Origin: Bacteroidales bacterium
Lineage (GTDB): Bacteria; Bacteroidota; Bacteroidia; Bacteroidales; GCA-2748055
NCBI GenBank assembly: GCA_024763595.1
Contig: JANTFK010000041.1
Span: 1-13,303 of the forward strand
Direction of reading: 5' to 3'
Length of the DNA: 13,303 bases
A model generated the notes under the pieces. It worked only from the letters and a program-made list of their open reading frames with translations. It did no database searches and was not told where the DNA came from. Position 1 is the first letter of the stretch; every line of letters begins with the position of its first letter. The position numbers and the translations under genes were made by a program. This document shows positions 6,664 through 13,303 of this stretch, piece after piece.

Positions 6664-8373
6664 TTAATCTGCCAGGCCGGGGATCACATGTCCAGTGGCA
6701 TTATCAGGCATGGAAATCTCCATGAAAGAGGCAATGGAGACTGCAATATCGGAGGGAGACACCTTATAAGGAATGGAAACCCGGTTAATTTTCCAGCCAT
6801 AGAATATAAGGGGTACATGGGGACCGTATTTAAACTCCGCAAACGCACTCCCGCCCGACAGGTTACTGTGTTCCACCCATCCGGGAGTCAGGTAAAGGAT
6901 CACATCCCCCGACCGCTTCTGAAAATAGCTGTTCTGGATACGTTGCAATACCCCATCCGTGAAATTATTCCGCTGAAGCACATAGGACTGTACAGCATTG
7001 GAGACACCGCCCATTTGCACCATAAACCTGGCCACCCGGTCCTGCACCTCCTCCAGAGATAACTTGGAATCCTCGATAAGCTGGTGGTTCAGGTAGATCT
7101 GTTGTGCATAGTAGAAAGTAACCCACTCGCCCCGGCCATAGATGGCGTTGAGATATGATTTCAACAGTGATATACTGGTGCGGTAGTTGAAAAACCCCGA
7201 AGGTATCCGGAAATCGGACAGATACCTGGGGTCCACCGCCAAGGCATTTTCGGCCGTTACATAGACCAGCACGTTCTCCATCCCGATCTGATCATCCAGG
7301 AATTCGAGCAGGTGGGCAATATCCTTATCAAGCCTGAGGTATGTATCCTCCATCTCCACCGACCAGGTGGAATATTTCTCCGCCAGGTAGCTGGTGGCAT
7401 TAAAGCCGATGTGAATAATATCGGTCACACCGCGCTGTCCCAGCTCTTCGTTGATAATGGCCGCTATGGCCATATCCTTGGTATAGGTGTTCCCCCAGGG
7501 GGTGGTCAACAGCAGGCTGTAGTCCCGCTTATCACCATTCATCGCACTGATCCTCTCAAGGTCGTAGGGAAAAGTGATCTGTCCGTTGATCCCCGTCTCG
7601 TAAGGATTGTTATCCAGCATACTCTCCTGGTATTCGGCAATGGGCAGCAGGGTTTCCCAGGTGCGCTCCAGGTAAAGGTCCTTGTAATTCTTCTCATTAA
7701 ACACATTGACCCAACCGGGCAGGGAATCCATGTAATAGGTGCTGGTCATCCAGGTTGCTGTAACGGGATCCATCCAGTACGCACCGGTGGCCGTATGGCC
7801 GGCCATCAGGATCGCCGCCTGCGGATCCATGGAGATGCCGATGGAGCGGGATCTGAAACGGCTCTTGATCCGTATCTCATCGGAAATGGTACGGCTCTGA
7901 AGCAACGAAGGTGAATAAGCACCTAAATCATAAGATCCCCCCACCGCCTTTTGTTTCTTGTCCTGCAGACTATAAATGATCTCATTACTGAGCCGTTTGT
8001 ACCAGAAATCAGATACGATCCCATGTTCACTGGGTCTGGCACCTGTTGCAATGGTGGCAAAGCCCACAGAAGGTTCGGTGATCAGGTAGTTGTACCGGGC
8101 ATTCTTACAGTTGGTACCTGAAGTGGCCATCTTTTTGAATCCATCCTCTCCAAACTTATCCCAGTAGACCGACAGGTAGTCGTACTGCATCCCCGAAACG
8201 GTGATCCCCACGATCAGTTTGGGCTTCTGGGGAGGGATCAGCTGAGCGGACAGCGGAGAGATTCCGGGAAGAAACATCCGCAGCATCAGCAGCATCAACA
8301 GTACAAGCCGTAAGTAGGGAACCTTCAAGGATCCCGCTATCATCTGATTTCTGTTCAGTAAACCCGCTATCAT
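6664..8373 (-). CDS. Secreted PafA-like alkaline phosphatase homologue lacking catalytic residues (pseudophosphatase)
   Basis: Full-length member (569 residues) of the alkaline phosphatase superfamily closest to PafA, with a signal peptide (hydrophobic 18-36, cleavage near LSA-Q at 43/44). The fold is recognisable throughout: WDKFGEDGFKKM, NCKNARYNY, ATIATGARPSEHGIV, GHTATGAYW, VEMEDTYLRLDKDIAHLLEFLD, HVPLIFYGW. The active site is not. Where PafA has zinc ligands Asp38, Asp305, His309, Asp352, His353 and His486, this protein has Ser60, Ser328, Glu332, Glu375, Asn376 and a residue in Ser509-Ala510. The nucleophile Thr79 is Pro101, and Asn100, Lys162 and Arg164 are Asp122, Asp183 and Gln185. 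The spacing of the early and middle sites is preserved exactly. Two in-frame ATGs (8373, 8343) sit in a duplicated 13-base context; the second gives the more usual signal peptide. It follows transketolase by 20 bases. A non-enzymatic binding or envelope role is inferred. Confidence 0.85.
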   Translation of the reverse strand: MIAGLLNRNQMIAGSLKVPYLRLVLLMLLMLRMFLPGISPLSAQLIPPQKPKLIVGITVSGMQYDYLSVYWDKFGEDGFKKMATSGTNCKNARYNYLITEPSVGFATIATGARPSEHGIVSDFWYKRLSNEIIYSLQDKKQKAVGGSYDLGAYSPSLLQSRTISDEIRIKSRFRSRSIGISMDPQAAILMAGHTATGAYWMDPVTATWMTSTYYMDSLPGWVNVFNEKNYKDLYLERTWETLLPIAEYQESMLDNNPYETGINGQITFPYDLERISAMNGDKRDYSLLLTTPWGNTYTKDMAIAAIINEELGQRGVTDIIHIGFNATSYLAEKYSTWSVEMEDTYLRLDKDIAHLLEFLDDQIGMENVLVYVTAENALAVDPRYLSDFRIPSGFFNYRTSISLLKSYLNAIYGRGEWVTFYYAQQIYLNHQLIEDSKLSLEEVQDRVARFMVQMGGVSNAVQSYVLQRNNFTDGVLQRIQNSYFQKRSGDVILYLTPGWVEHSNLSGGSAFAEFKYGPHVPLIFYGWKINRVSIPYKVSPSDIAVSIASFMEISMPDNATGHVIPGLAD

Positions 8374-8375
8374 CT
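8333..8375 (-). repeat. 13-bp direct repeat carrying two candidate start codons
   Basis: CCCGCTATCATCT (plus strand) occurs at 8333-8345 and 8363-8375, a 30-base period. On the minus strand each copy reads AGATGATAGCGGG and encodes an in-frame MIAG. The PafA-like protein therefore has two start codons ten residues apart in identical local contexts. Confidence 0.7.
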
Positions 8376-8393
8376 TATACCTTTATCAGAAAG

Positions 8394-10433
8394 TTAGTTG
8401 CGGAGCATACTGATTACCTGGTTGAAAACATTCTCAGCATTGAATCCCAGCTTTTCATCCAGTACCTTGTAAGGAGCCGAATAACCAAAACTCTCCATGC
8501 CGAACACCTTCCCGTTGGCACCCACCAGTCCAAGCAGGGTTACCGGCAGGCCCGCGGTCATCCCGAACACGGGTACTCCTGCAGGAATGACGCTTTCCCG
8601 GTAATCACTTTCCTGCTCCCTGAAAAGACCTTCTGAGATGGCTGAGACCACCCTGACCTTTAATCCTTCTCTCTCTTCCAGCAGAACAGTACCTGCCAGC
8701 AGAGTGGCCACTTCGGAGCCGGAAGCAACAAGCACAACATCGGGGTCTCCTTCACAATCCCTGGCCACATAGGCACCCTTCCGGGCCTGCAGGGCATCGC
8801 TGTACCTGTCCGATCCGGGTTTCGGTGGAATATCCGGGATCCCCTGCCTTGAAAGGATCAACGCCGTGGGGGTGGAGCTGTTCTCCAGCGCCATCTTCCA
8901 GGCCACACTGGTTTCTACCGCATCGGCAGGACGAAGTACCACCATGGAGTTTTTTCCGTGATGGTTCCTGAGGTGTTCCAACAGCCTGATCTGCGCCTCC
9001 TGTTCCACCGGCTGGTGTGTGGGGCCATCCTCTCCTACCCTGAATGCATCATGGGTCCAGACATATTTTACCGGAAGTTCCATCAGTGCAGCCATCCGGA
9101 CAGCCGGTTTCATGTAGTCACTGAAGACAAAGAAAGTACCGATCACCGGGATCACACCGCCATGCAGCGCCATGCCGTTGGCAATGGCTGCCAGTGTGAG
9201 TTCGGACACCCCTGCCTGCAGGAAGGAGCCGCTGAAATCGCCCCGCGAAAAGGCGGTGGTATTTTTCAGGTACCCGTCGGTCTTGTCGCTGTTGGAGAGA
9301 TCGGCAGAAGCTACGATCAGGTTCTCCACCCTGCCTGCCAGGCTGGCCAGTACGGCCCCTGAGGCACCACGGGTGGGAGCTCCTGCTTTCTGTTTAATGG
9401 CTGCAAAATCAATATCAGGCAGTTTCCCATCCAGAAAATCCCCGAGTTTTTTCGCCAGGCCGGGATGCGCTTTTTCCCAAAGCGCCTGTGCAGCTTTTCT
9501 TTCTGCCGCTTCTTTTCTTTTTGTTTCCAGAACCTTTTCATAGGCTTCCGCCACTTCGGGAAAGATCACAAAGGGGTTTTGCGGATCGCCCCCCAGGTTG
9601 GCAATGCTCTTCTCGAAGGAGGCCCCTGCTCCTGAAAGGGGCATGCCATGGGTGGAGGTTTGCCTCTCGAAGCTGGCGCCGCTCTCATCTACCGCACCCC
9701 TGCCCATGACGGTCTTCCCGATAATCAGTGTGGGACGTTCGGACTCTTCCTGCGCCTGTTGCAGTGCATCAAATATCTCAGCCGGATCATTCCCGTTGAT
9801 GGTAAGTACCCGCCAGTTCCATGCTTCATATTTTTTGGCCGTATCCTCTGCCGAAACAGCATCAGTATGAGTGGAAAGCTGAATATCATTGGAGTCGTAA
9901 AACATCACCAGGTTGGAGAGGCCCAGGTAACCTGCAATACGGCCGGCACCCTGTGATATCTCTTCCTGGACGCCACCGTCAGAGATAAAAGTGAAGGTCT
10001 TGTGTTCCATCCACTCCCCGAAACGGGCCACCAGAAAGCGCTCTGCAATGGCTGCTCCAACAGCCATGGTATGTCCCTGTCCAAGCGGACCGGAAGTATT
10101 CTCCACACCGCGTGCCGCATTCACTTCGGGGTGACCCGGTGTGGGGCTCCCCCACTGGCGGAACTGACCCAGTTCTTCCATGGTATATTTGCCCGTGAAT
10201 GCCAGGATACTATAGAGCATGGGCGACATGTGACCGGGATCCAGGAAAAACCTGTCCCGCAGGGGCCAGGCCATATCATCGGGGTCAAAACGCAGGAAAT
10301 GAGAATAGAGAATTTCCACGAAATCTGCTCCACCCATGGCACCTCCGGGATGACCCGAATTAGCTTTCTCGACCATAGCGGCCGAAAGGATCCGTATATT
10401 ATCTGCTGCCCGGGTGTGAATTTTGTTATCCAT
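8394..10433 (-). CDS. tkt: Transketolase
   Basis: Thiamine-diphosphate enzyme that moves two-carbon units between sugar phosphates in the non-oxidative pentose phosphate pathway. The 679 residues are full length. In order: SGHPGGAMG with His28, the PGHMSPMLY and PTPGHPE histidines, TSGPLGQG, and the diphosphate/metal motif SDGGVQEE ... DSNDIQ, where the usual GDG reads SDG as in many bacterial enzymes. THGMPLSG and the GGDPQNPFVIFPEV segment typical of Bacteroidota follow. The pyrimidine-domain VSELTLAAIANG holds the cofactor-activating Glu, next to THDAFRVGEDGPTHQPVEQ, and the C-terminal domain contains VLVASGSEVATLLAG. The ATG at 10433 begins MDNKIHTRAADNIR, normal for the family. A TATTTTTG -7 box lies 46 bases upstream. 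The PafA-like gene starts 20 bases after its stop, which suggests one transcript. No residue expected to be catalytic is missing. Confidence 0.96.
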   Translation of the reverse strand: MDNKIHTRAADNIRILSAAMVEKANSGHPGGAMGGADFVEILYSHFLRFDPDDMAWPLRDRFFLDPGHMSPMLYSILAFTGKYTMEELGQFRQWGSPTPGHPEVNAARGVENTSGPLGQGHTMAVGAAIAERFLVARFGEWMEHKTFTFISDGGVQEEISQGAGRIAGYLGLSNLVMFYDSNDIQLSTHTDAVSAEDTAKKYEAWNWRVLTINGNDPAEIFDALQQAQEESERPTLIIGKTVMGRGAVDESGASFERQTSTHGMPLSGAGASFEKSIANLGGDPQNPFVIFPEVAEAYEKVLETKRKEAAERKAAQALWEKAHPGLAKKLGDFLDGKLPDIDFAAIKQKAGAPTRGASGAVLASLAGRVENLIVASADLSNSDKTDGYLKNTTAFSRGDFSGSFLQAGVSELTLAAIANGMALHGGVIPVIGTFFVFSDYMKPAVRMAALMELPVKYVWTHDAFRVGEDGPTHQPVEQEAQIRLLEHLRNHHGKNSMVVLRPADAVETSVAWKMALENSSTPTALILSRQGIPDIPPKPGSDRYSDALQARKGAYVARDCEGDPDVVLVASGSEVATLLAGTVLLEEREGLKVRVVSAISEGLFREQESDYRESVIPAGVPVFGMTAGLPVTLLGLVGANGKVFGMESFGYSAPYKVLDEKLGFNAENVFNQVISMLRN

Positions 10434-10478
10434 ACTGATCTGTTTCTGTTAATTTACTGACGATTAATAATTGAAGCC

Positions 10479-10486
10479 CAAAAATA
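10479..10486 (-). promoter_or_regulatory. Candidate -7 box of the tkt promoter
   Basis: The minus strand reads TATTTTTG, a full match to the Bacteroidota TAnnTTTG -7 consensus, 46 bases from the tkt ATG. The -33 region (10505-10508) reads ATTC and is a poor match to TTTG. Confidence 0.4.
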
Positions 10487-10492
10487 CCTATA

Positions 10493-10508
10493 ATTCTTGA
10501 ATAAGAAT
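10493..10508. promoter_or_regulatory. Palindrome in the -33/spacer region of tkt promoter
   Basis: ATTCTT (10493-10498) and AAGAAT (10503-10508) form a perfect inverted repeat with a four-base centre. It lies just upstream of the candidate tkt -7 box, where a dimeric repressor or activator could bind. A second small palindrome, CATATT-N6-AATATG, lies at 10544-10561. Both are AT-rich and could occur by chance. Confidence 0.3.
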
Positions 10509-10596
10509 ATCCCGGAAAGGACTCTTTCTTCATTAATTTGGGACATATTTTACACAATATGATACAATGCCCTGCAAGTCCGACACAACAACGATC

Positions 10597-10665
10597 AACG
10601 GCACTAAAGATCAGTGCCCGGCAGAACCGCCACCATAGCAGTTAACGGCACAAAGGATCAGTGCC
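10597..10665 (-). repeat. Pair of 22-base hairpin repeats after the 606-residue gene
   Basis: AACGGCACTAAAGATCAGTGCC (10597-10618) recurs at 10644-10665 with 20 of 22 bases identical. Each unit is itself a hairpin: GGCACT with AGTGCC around a 7-base loop in the first, and GGCAC with GTGCC in the second. The second unit overlaps the last codons and TGA of the 606-residue gene. They may act together as a 3' end or terminator on the minus strand, although no U-run follows either. Confidence 0.55.
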
Positions 10666-12478
10666 TGCTTGTTTCTCGTCCCTCCCATCCACTGGCACCT
10701 TCATCTATATAGACTTCATGTACCGACCTGGACACCCTTTCATCCACCTCCTCAACCAGTCTTACCCGCAATGGGTTGGTCAACTGTTTTTGCCAGGAGA
10801 GGACCGGGGCCCAGGGCTTTGCACCCTCCTGTGTCTCATAGGTGAGATAGGCCCATTTCTCAGCAAAGAAATTCCCTTTCATACCGGGGATCATCTGTTG
10901 CATATTGGAGGACTGAAAACTCAGTGACAGGGCACGGGACCAATAAATCCACGGTCCGCCGGTAATATAGATATATGGATTCAGCAACCTTTCCCTGGAC
11001 TCAAGTCCGGCATTGGAGTAATCCAGCTGAATACCGCAGAACCCGATCCCGCTCTCCTCATTATAAAAGGTGATCCAGGGAACATCAGCCTCGATCAACA
11101 GGTCGGTCAGGTCCGCCATTCCGGCCACATCGTACACTACCACACTGTCCCTGACTGCATCATACCAGGCAGCATGGGTAATCAACTCCCGTTTCAGCAC
11201 GATCTCTCCGTTGCGAAGGGCAAGACAATCGATCCGCTCATTGATTCTCATGGTGGTGGAACTGATGAAATAGGGCACTCCCGGGTAAAAGTTGTAGCGG
11301 ACCGATGCATCCACCTCCGGGACTCCCTTCAGGTGGTCCCACATCTCAACGGTTGTGATCACCGGACCGGGTGAAAAGGAGACGTGGGCCGGAGGTTTCC
11401 AGTCGGCCGTATGGGTCCAGGCCAGGGGAGGTGTATAGACCCCTGGATTCCAGTGAATGGCTCCGTTGGTCTCCATCCTGTGAAACAGGGGGAACCCGGG
11501 TTTACTTTTCAGTGTGATCTGGTCAAGGTGACCGGAAGCGGGATGCAGGCCAATGGAAACCTGATCATTATCGATCATCAACCCGGGAGCATCGCCCTGT
11601 ACCCTCAGATCGGTCTGCCAGAGCTTTGTCAATGCATGCTTGTTATTGTAATAGACCAGGAATACCCGGCTGCTCCTGGCCGGTACATCGGCCAGGAAAG
11701 CCACCCGTGCAGTCACCGTCCCCATCCAGAGTGGCACCTCCCGGGAAGGGTTGCCATCTTTATCAGGTTCCATGTCATCCTCCTCCAGGAAAGATTGCAA
11801 ATCATATACCTGGCAGGGCACCTCGCTAAGTTCATGGGTTTTTGGATCGACCGAAACCACACGTATATCCCGGATCAGCTGTCCCGCATTATCGGGATAA
11901 AATGGCAGTAACACCTCCACCGGTTCCCTTTTCCGGTCAATGCCGGCGCTCTCGGAAACCACAATGGCTTTGTAATTCTTCCACGCCGGATCGAAGACAG
12001 TAACTCCTTCCGGTGCGGTAACCTTCTGTGTGGTCCTCAGGAACTCATCCCCGTCCGAATCCTGTACATGCTGCTTTAACCTGACGGTGATGGATATCTC
12101 ATACTCCTTTCCGGGCTCCCACCTCACCCAGCCCACCAGGTGGGGATGATGGTACATGGTGCCATCCCGGCTCAACCCGTATGCCGCCGGTGGGCGGTGA
12201 CTGAGCGCCGGCCTGTTCATTTCACCCACATCACCCATCCTGTGCAGGTCCGTAAACCGCAACACTTTTCCGTCCACAGCAGCTTCCACTTCAATAATAG
12301 CCGGGTGGGGCAACTCCAGTTCGGCCTGAAAATGATAAAAGGGAATGGCCGGAGAGGGATAATCCAGTTTTAACTCCCGGATGACCAGTTCTTTGCTTCC
12401 CTTCTCCTTTGCAAAAGCCGGCATGGCTGCCAGGAGAAGAAAAAGGAACAACCATTGTGTAAAATGATACCTGCCCAT
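10658..12478 (-). CDS. Secreted protein of unrecognised family, possible carbohydrate-active beta-sandwich protein
   Basis: I do not recognise this 606-residue protein as a named family. A clear signal peptide (hydrophobic 9-20, cleavage after AFA at 23) sends it to the envelope or outside. Visible parts are an N-terminal beta-rich region (about 30-145), an acidic QDSDGDEF stretch, a segment reading EPVEVLLPFYPDNAGQ ... VAFLADVPARSSRVFLVYY (about 190-290) typical of all-beta exported Bacteroidota proteins, and an acidic DDMEPDKDGN loop that may bind calcium. A C-terminal half opens with IDNDQVSIGLHPASG, resembling a galactose-mutarotase or polysaccharide-lyase beta-sandwich. It is rich in Trp, Tyr and His (IHWNPGVYTPPLAWTHTADW), as in sugar-binding surfaces. 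It starts 10 bases after the upstream gene and probably shares its transcript. A polysaccharide lyase or hydrolase accessory role is possible but unproven; no catalytic motif was identified. Confidence 0.75.
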   Translation of the reverse strand: MGRYHFTQWLFLFLLLAAMPAFAKEKGSKELVIRELKLDYPSPAIPFYHFQAELELPHPAIIEVEAAVDGKVLRFTDLHRMGDVGEMNRPALSHRPPAAYGLSRDGTMYHHPHLVGWVRWEPGKEYEISITVRLKQHVQDSDGDEFLRTTQKVTAPEGVTVFDPAWKNYKAIVVSESAGIDRKREPVEVLLPFYPDNAGQLIRDIRVVSVDPKTHELSEVPCQVYDLQSFLEEDDMEPDKDGNPSREVPLWMGTVTARVAFLADVPARSSRVFLVYYNNKHALTKLWQTDLRVQGDAPGLMIDNDQVSIGLHPASGHLDQITLKSKPGFPLFHRMETNGAIHWNPGVYTPPLAWTHTADWKPPAHVSFSPGPVITTVEMWDHLKGVPEVDASVRYNFYPGVPYFISSTTMRINERIDCLALRNGEIVLKRELITHAAWYDAVRDSVVVYDVAGMADLTDLLIEADVPWITFYNEESGIGFCGIQLDYSNAGLESRERLLNPYIYITGGPWIYWSRALSLSFQSSNMQQMIPGMKGNFFAEKWAYLTYETQEGAKPWAPVLSWQKQLTNPLRVRLVEEVDERVSRSVHEVYIDEGASGWEGRETSRH

Positions 12479-12488
12479 AACTGTAGGA

Positions 12489-13303
12489 TTAATGTATTTT
12501 AGTAACGGAAATCAGATTTCGCTTTCTCAGTTCCTTCACCCCGTTCTCCCACGGTCCGCCTTCTCCCCACATGTAGTAGGAAAAATAGGTGGTATTCAAC
12601 TGATCTATATGCAGCCAGGGTTGAAACTCTGTATAGTAGTAATGGGCATCATGGTTTCGGGGATGATTCATCCACATATGCAGGAAAAGCGGTTGATCCA
12701 CCGGGTATGCACCCACATAACTGATATCGGCTTCCGTGTCATACCCTGCGTTCCATCCCTCCTTCAGGATCTCTACGCGTCCGTAGGTCCGCTCCGGCTT
12801 CATCCTGTACTCCTTCAATCCATCTATCTCCGGAACAGTAAAGAGATCCTCGGTCCAGTGTTTCTCACCCAATTCAAGGATACACTGGGGCCCTATCACA
12901 TTGGCCTCGGGGTTTTTAAACGTAATGGCAAACCTTGCCTCCAGTAAAGGGGAATCGCCATAAAGGGTGTAGGTCTTTTCCAGCCGGTTGCCAAAGTAAT
13001 CGGTCCACATCCGCACCCGTACATAATCATCCGGCGTTTCCACGATTTCGGCATTATATACCTGGTGGGTCTCCATGCTGGCCTGGCCCAGGAAATCCTC
13101 GAACCCACCGTAGGGATAGTAGCCCCTTCTCCGGAACGGACGCTTGTGGTCTTTTGCCCTTTCCGGCCATTTCTTGAAAAATACGTTATCGTTACGACTC
13201 TTGACAATGTACTCGATTACCCGGGCACCGGTGGCCAGCAGTGTAACCTGCACACTGTCGTTCTCCATGCGGTACTCCATCACCCCGTCGCTGTTCAGGT
13301 CGG
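12489..13303 (-). CDS. Mutarotase-like beta-sandwich protein, C-terminal part (cut by right edge)
   Basis: The frame is open to the right edge and the first visible residues are DLNSDGVMEYRMENDSVQV. The GTG or ATGs just inside the edge are therefore probably internal, and the gene continues outside the window. About 271 residues are visible, ending at TAA 12489-12491. The DxNxDGxxEY start resembles a calcium-binding loop seen before exported carbohydrate-enzyme beta-sandwiches. The body has alternating beta-strand character, YGGFEDF, and aromatic patches (GYYPYGGF, HMWMNHPRNHD, HYYYTEFQPWLH, YFSYYMWGEGGPW). This fits a galactose-mutarotase-like sugar-binding domain. The opening ENDSVQVTLLATGARVIEYI ... 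KS parallels the NDQVSIGLHPASG ... KS segment of the next gene. No assigned function; carbohydrate processing is inferred from fold-like features only. Confidence 0.65.
   Translation of the reverse strand, partial: DLNSDGVMEYRMENDSVQVTLLATGARVIEYIVKSRNDNVFFKKWPERAKDHKRPFRRRGYYPYGGFEDFLGQASMETHQVYNAEIVETPDDYVRVRMWTDYFGNRLEKTYTLYGDSPLLEARFAITFKNPEANVIGPQCILELGEKHWTEDLFTVPEIDGLKEYRMKPERTYGRVEILKEGWNAGYDTEADISYVGAYPVDQPLFLHMWMNHPRNHDAHYYYTEFQPWLHIDQLNTTYFSYYMWGEGGPWENGVKELRKRNLISVTKIH

Noticed and set aside
7312..7914. Plus-strand open frame of 200 codons
   Set aside because: It lies fully antisense to the PafA-like gene; its composition is that of a reverse-complement shadow with no initiation signal.
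6664..8373. Calling the PafA-like gene a decayed pseudogene
   Set aside because: The frame is intact over 569 codons with preserved fold motifs and signal peptide; substitutions are concentrated in the active site, unlike random decay.
11384..11911. Plus-strand open frame of 175 codons
   Set aside because: It is antisense to the 606-residue secreted protein, which has a clean signal peptide and start.
1..13303. CRISPR arrays, tRNA or rRNA genes, transposases, phage genes
   Set aside because: No regularly spaced repeats, cloverleaf-like segments or mobile-element proteins were found on either strand.

Overview
The window looks like chromosomal DNA of a Bacteroidota bacterium with moderate GC, probably Bacteroidales- or Marinilabiliales-like. 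The evidence is the conserved phylum block mutY-ssb-gldE-gldD-phosphopantetheinyl transferase, a PafA-family protein, a phylum-type transketolase, a very basic 30-residue AURKAIP1/COX24 (mS38/bS22-like) protein, and several TAnnTTTG promoter -7 boxes. No tRNA, rRNA, CRISPR array, insertion sequence or phage gene was seen. Coding density is high and no gene-free stretch exceeds about 225 bases.

Left part (1-1243, minus strand): a DNA-binding protein of the HU family, then the 30-residue basic protein 12 bases downstream, then a hairpin that may terminate transcription. The 5' part of an RNase E/G gene follows and runs off the left edge. A divergent intergenic region (1244-1399) separates this group from the plus-strand block.

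Middle part (1400-6601, plus strand): mutY (adenine glycosylase), ssb (single-strand binding protein with a Gly/Ala/Pro-repeat linker and an intact DDLPF tip), gldE (CNNM/CBS/CorC membrane protein) and gldD (lipoprotein). GldE and GldD are linked to gliding and type IX secretion. Then come an Sfp-type 4'-phosphopantetheinyl transferase and, overlapping its stop codon, a geranylgeranylglyceryl phosphate synthase-family enzyme that implies archaeal-type ether lipid chemistry.

Right part (6664-13303, minus strand), in transcription order: a partial exported or mutarotase-like protein entering from the right edge; a 606-residue secreted protein of unrecognised family 10 bases downstream; a 224-base intergenic region with repeats, hairpins and a candidate promoter; transketolase; and, 20 bases further on, a PafA-like alkaline phosphatase homologue. 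In that homologue the nucleophile, the other active-site residues and all metal ligands that I can align are replaced. It appears to be a secreted pseudophosphatase with an intact fold, and is the most interesting item here. The two right-edge proteins share an ND-x-V ... G ... KS signature and may form an uncharacterised carbohydrate-active pair.
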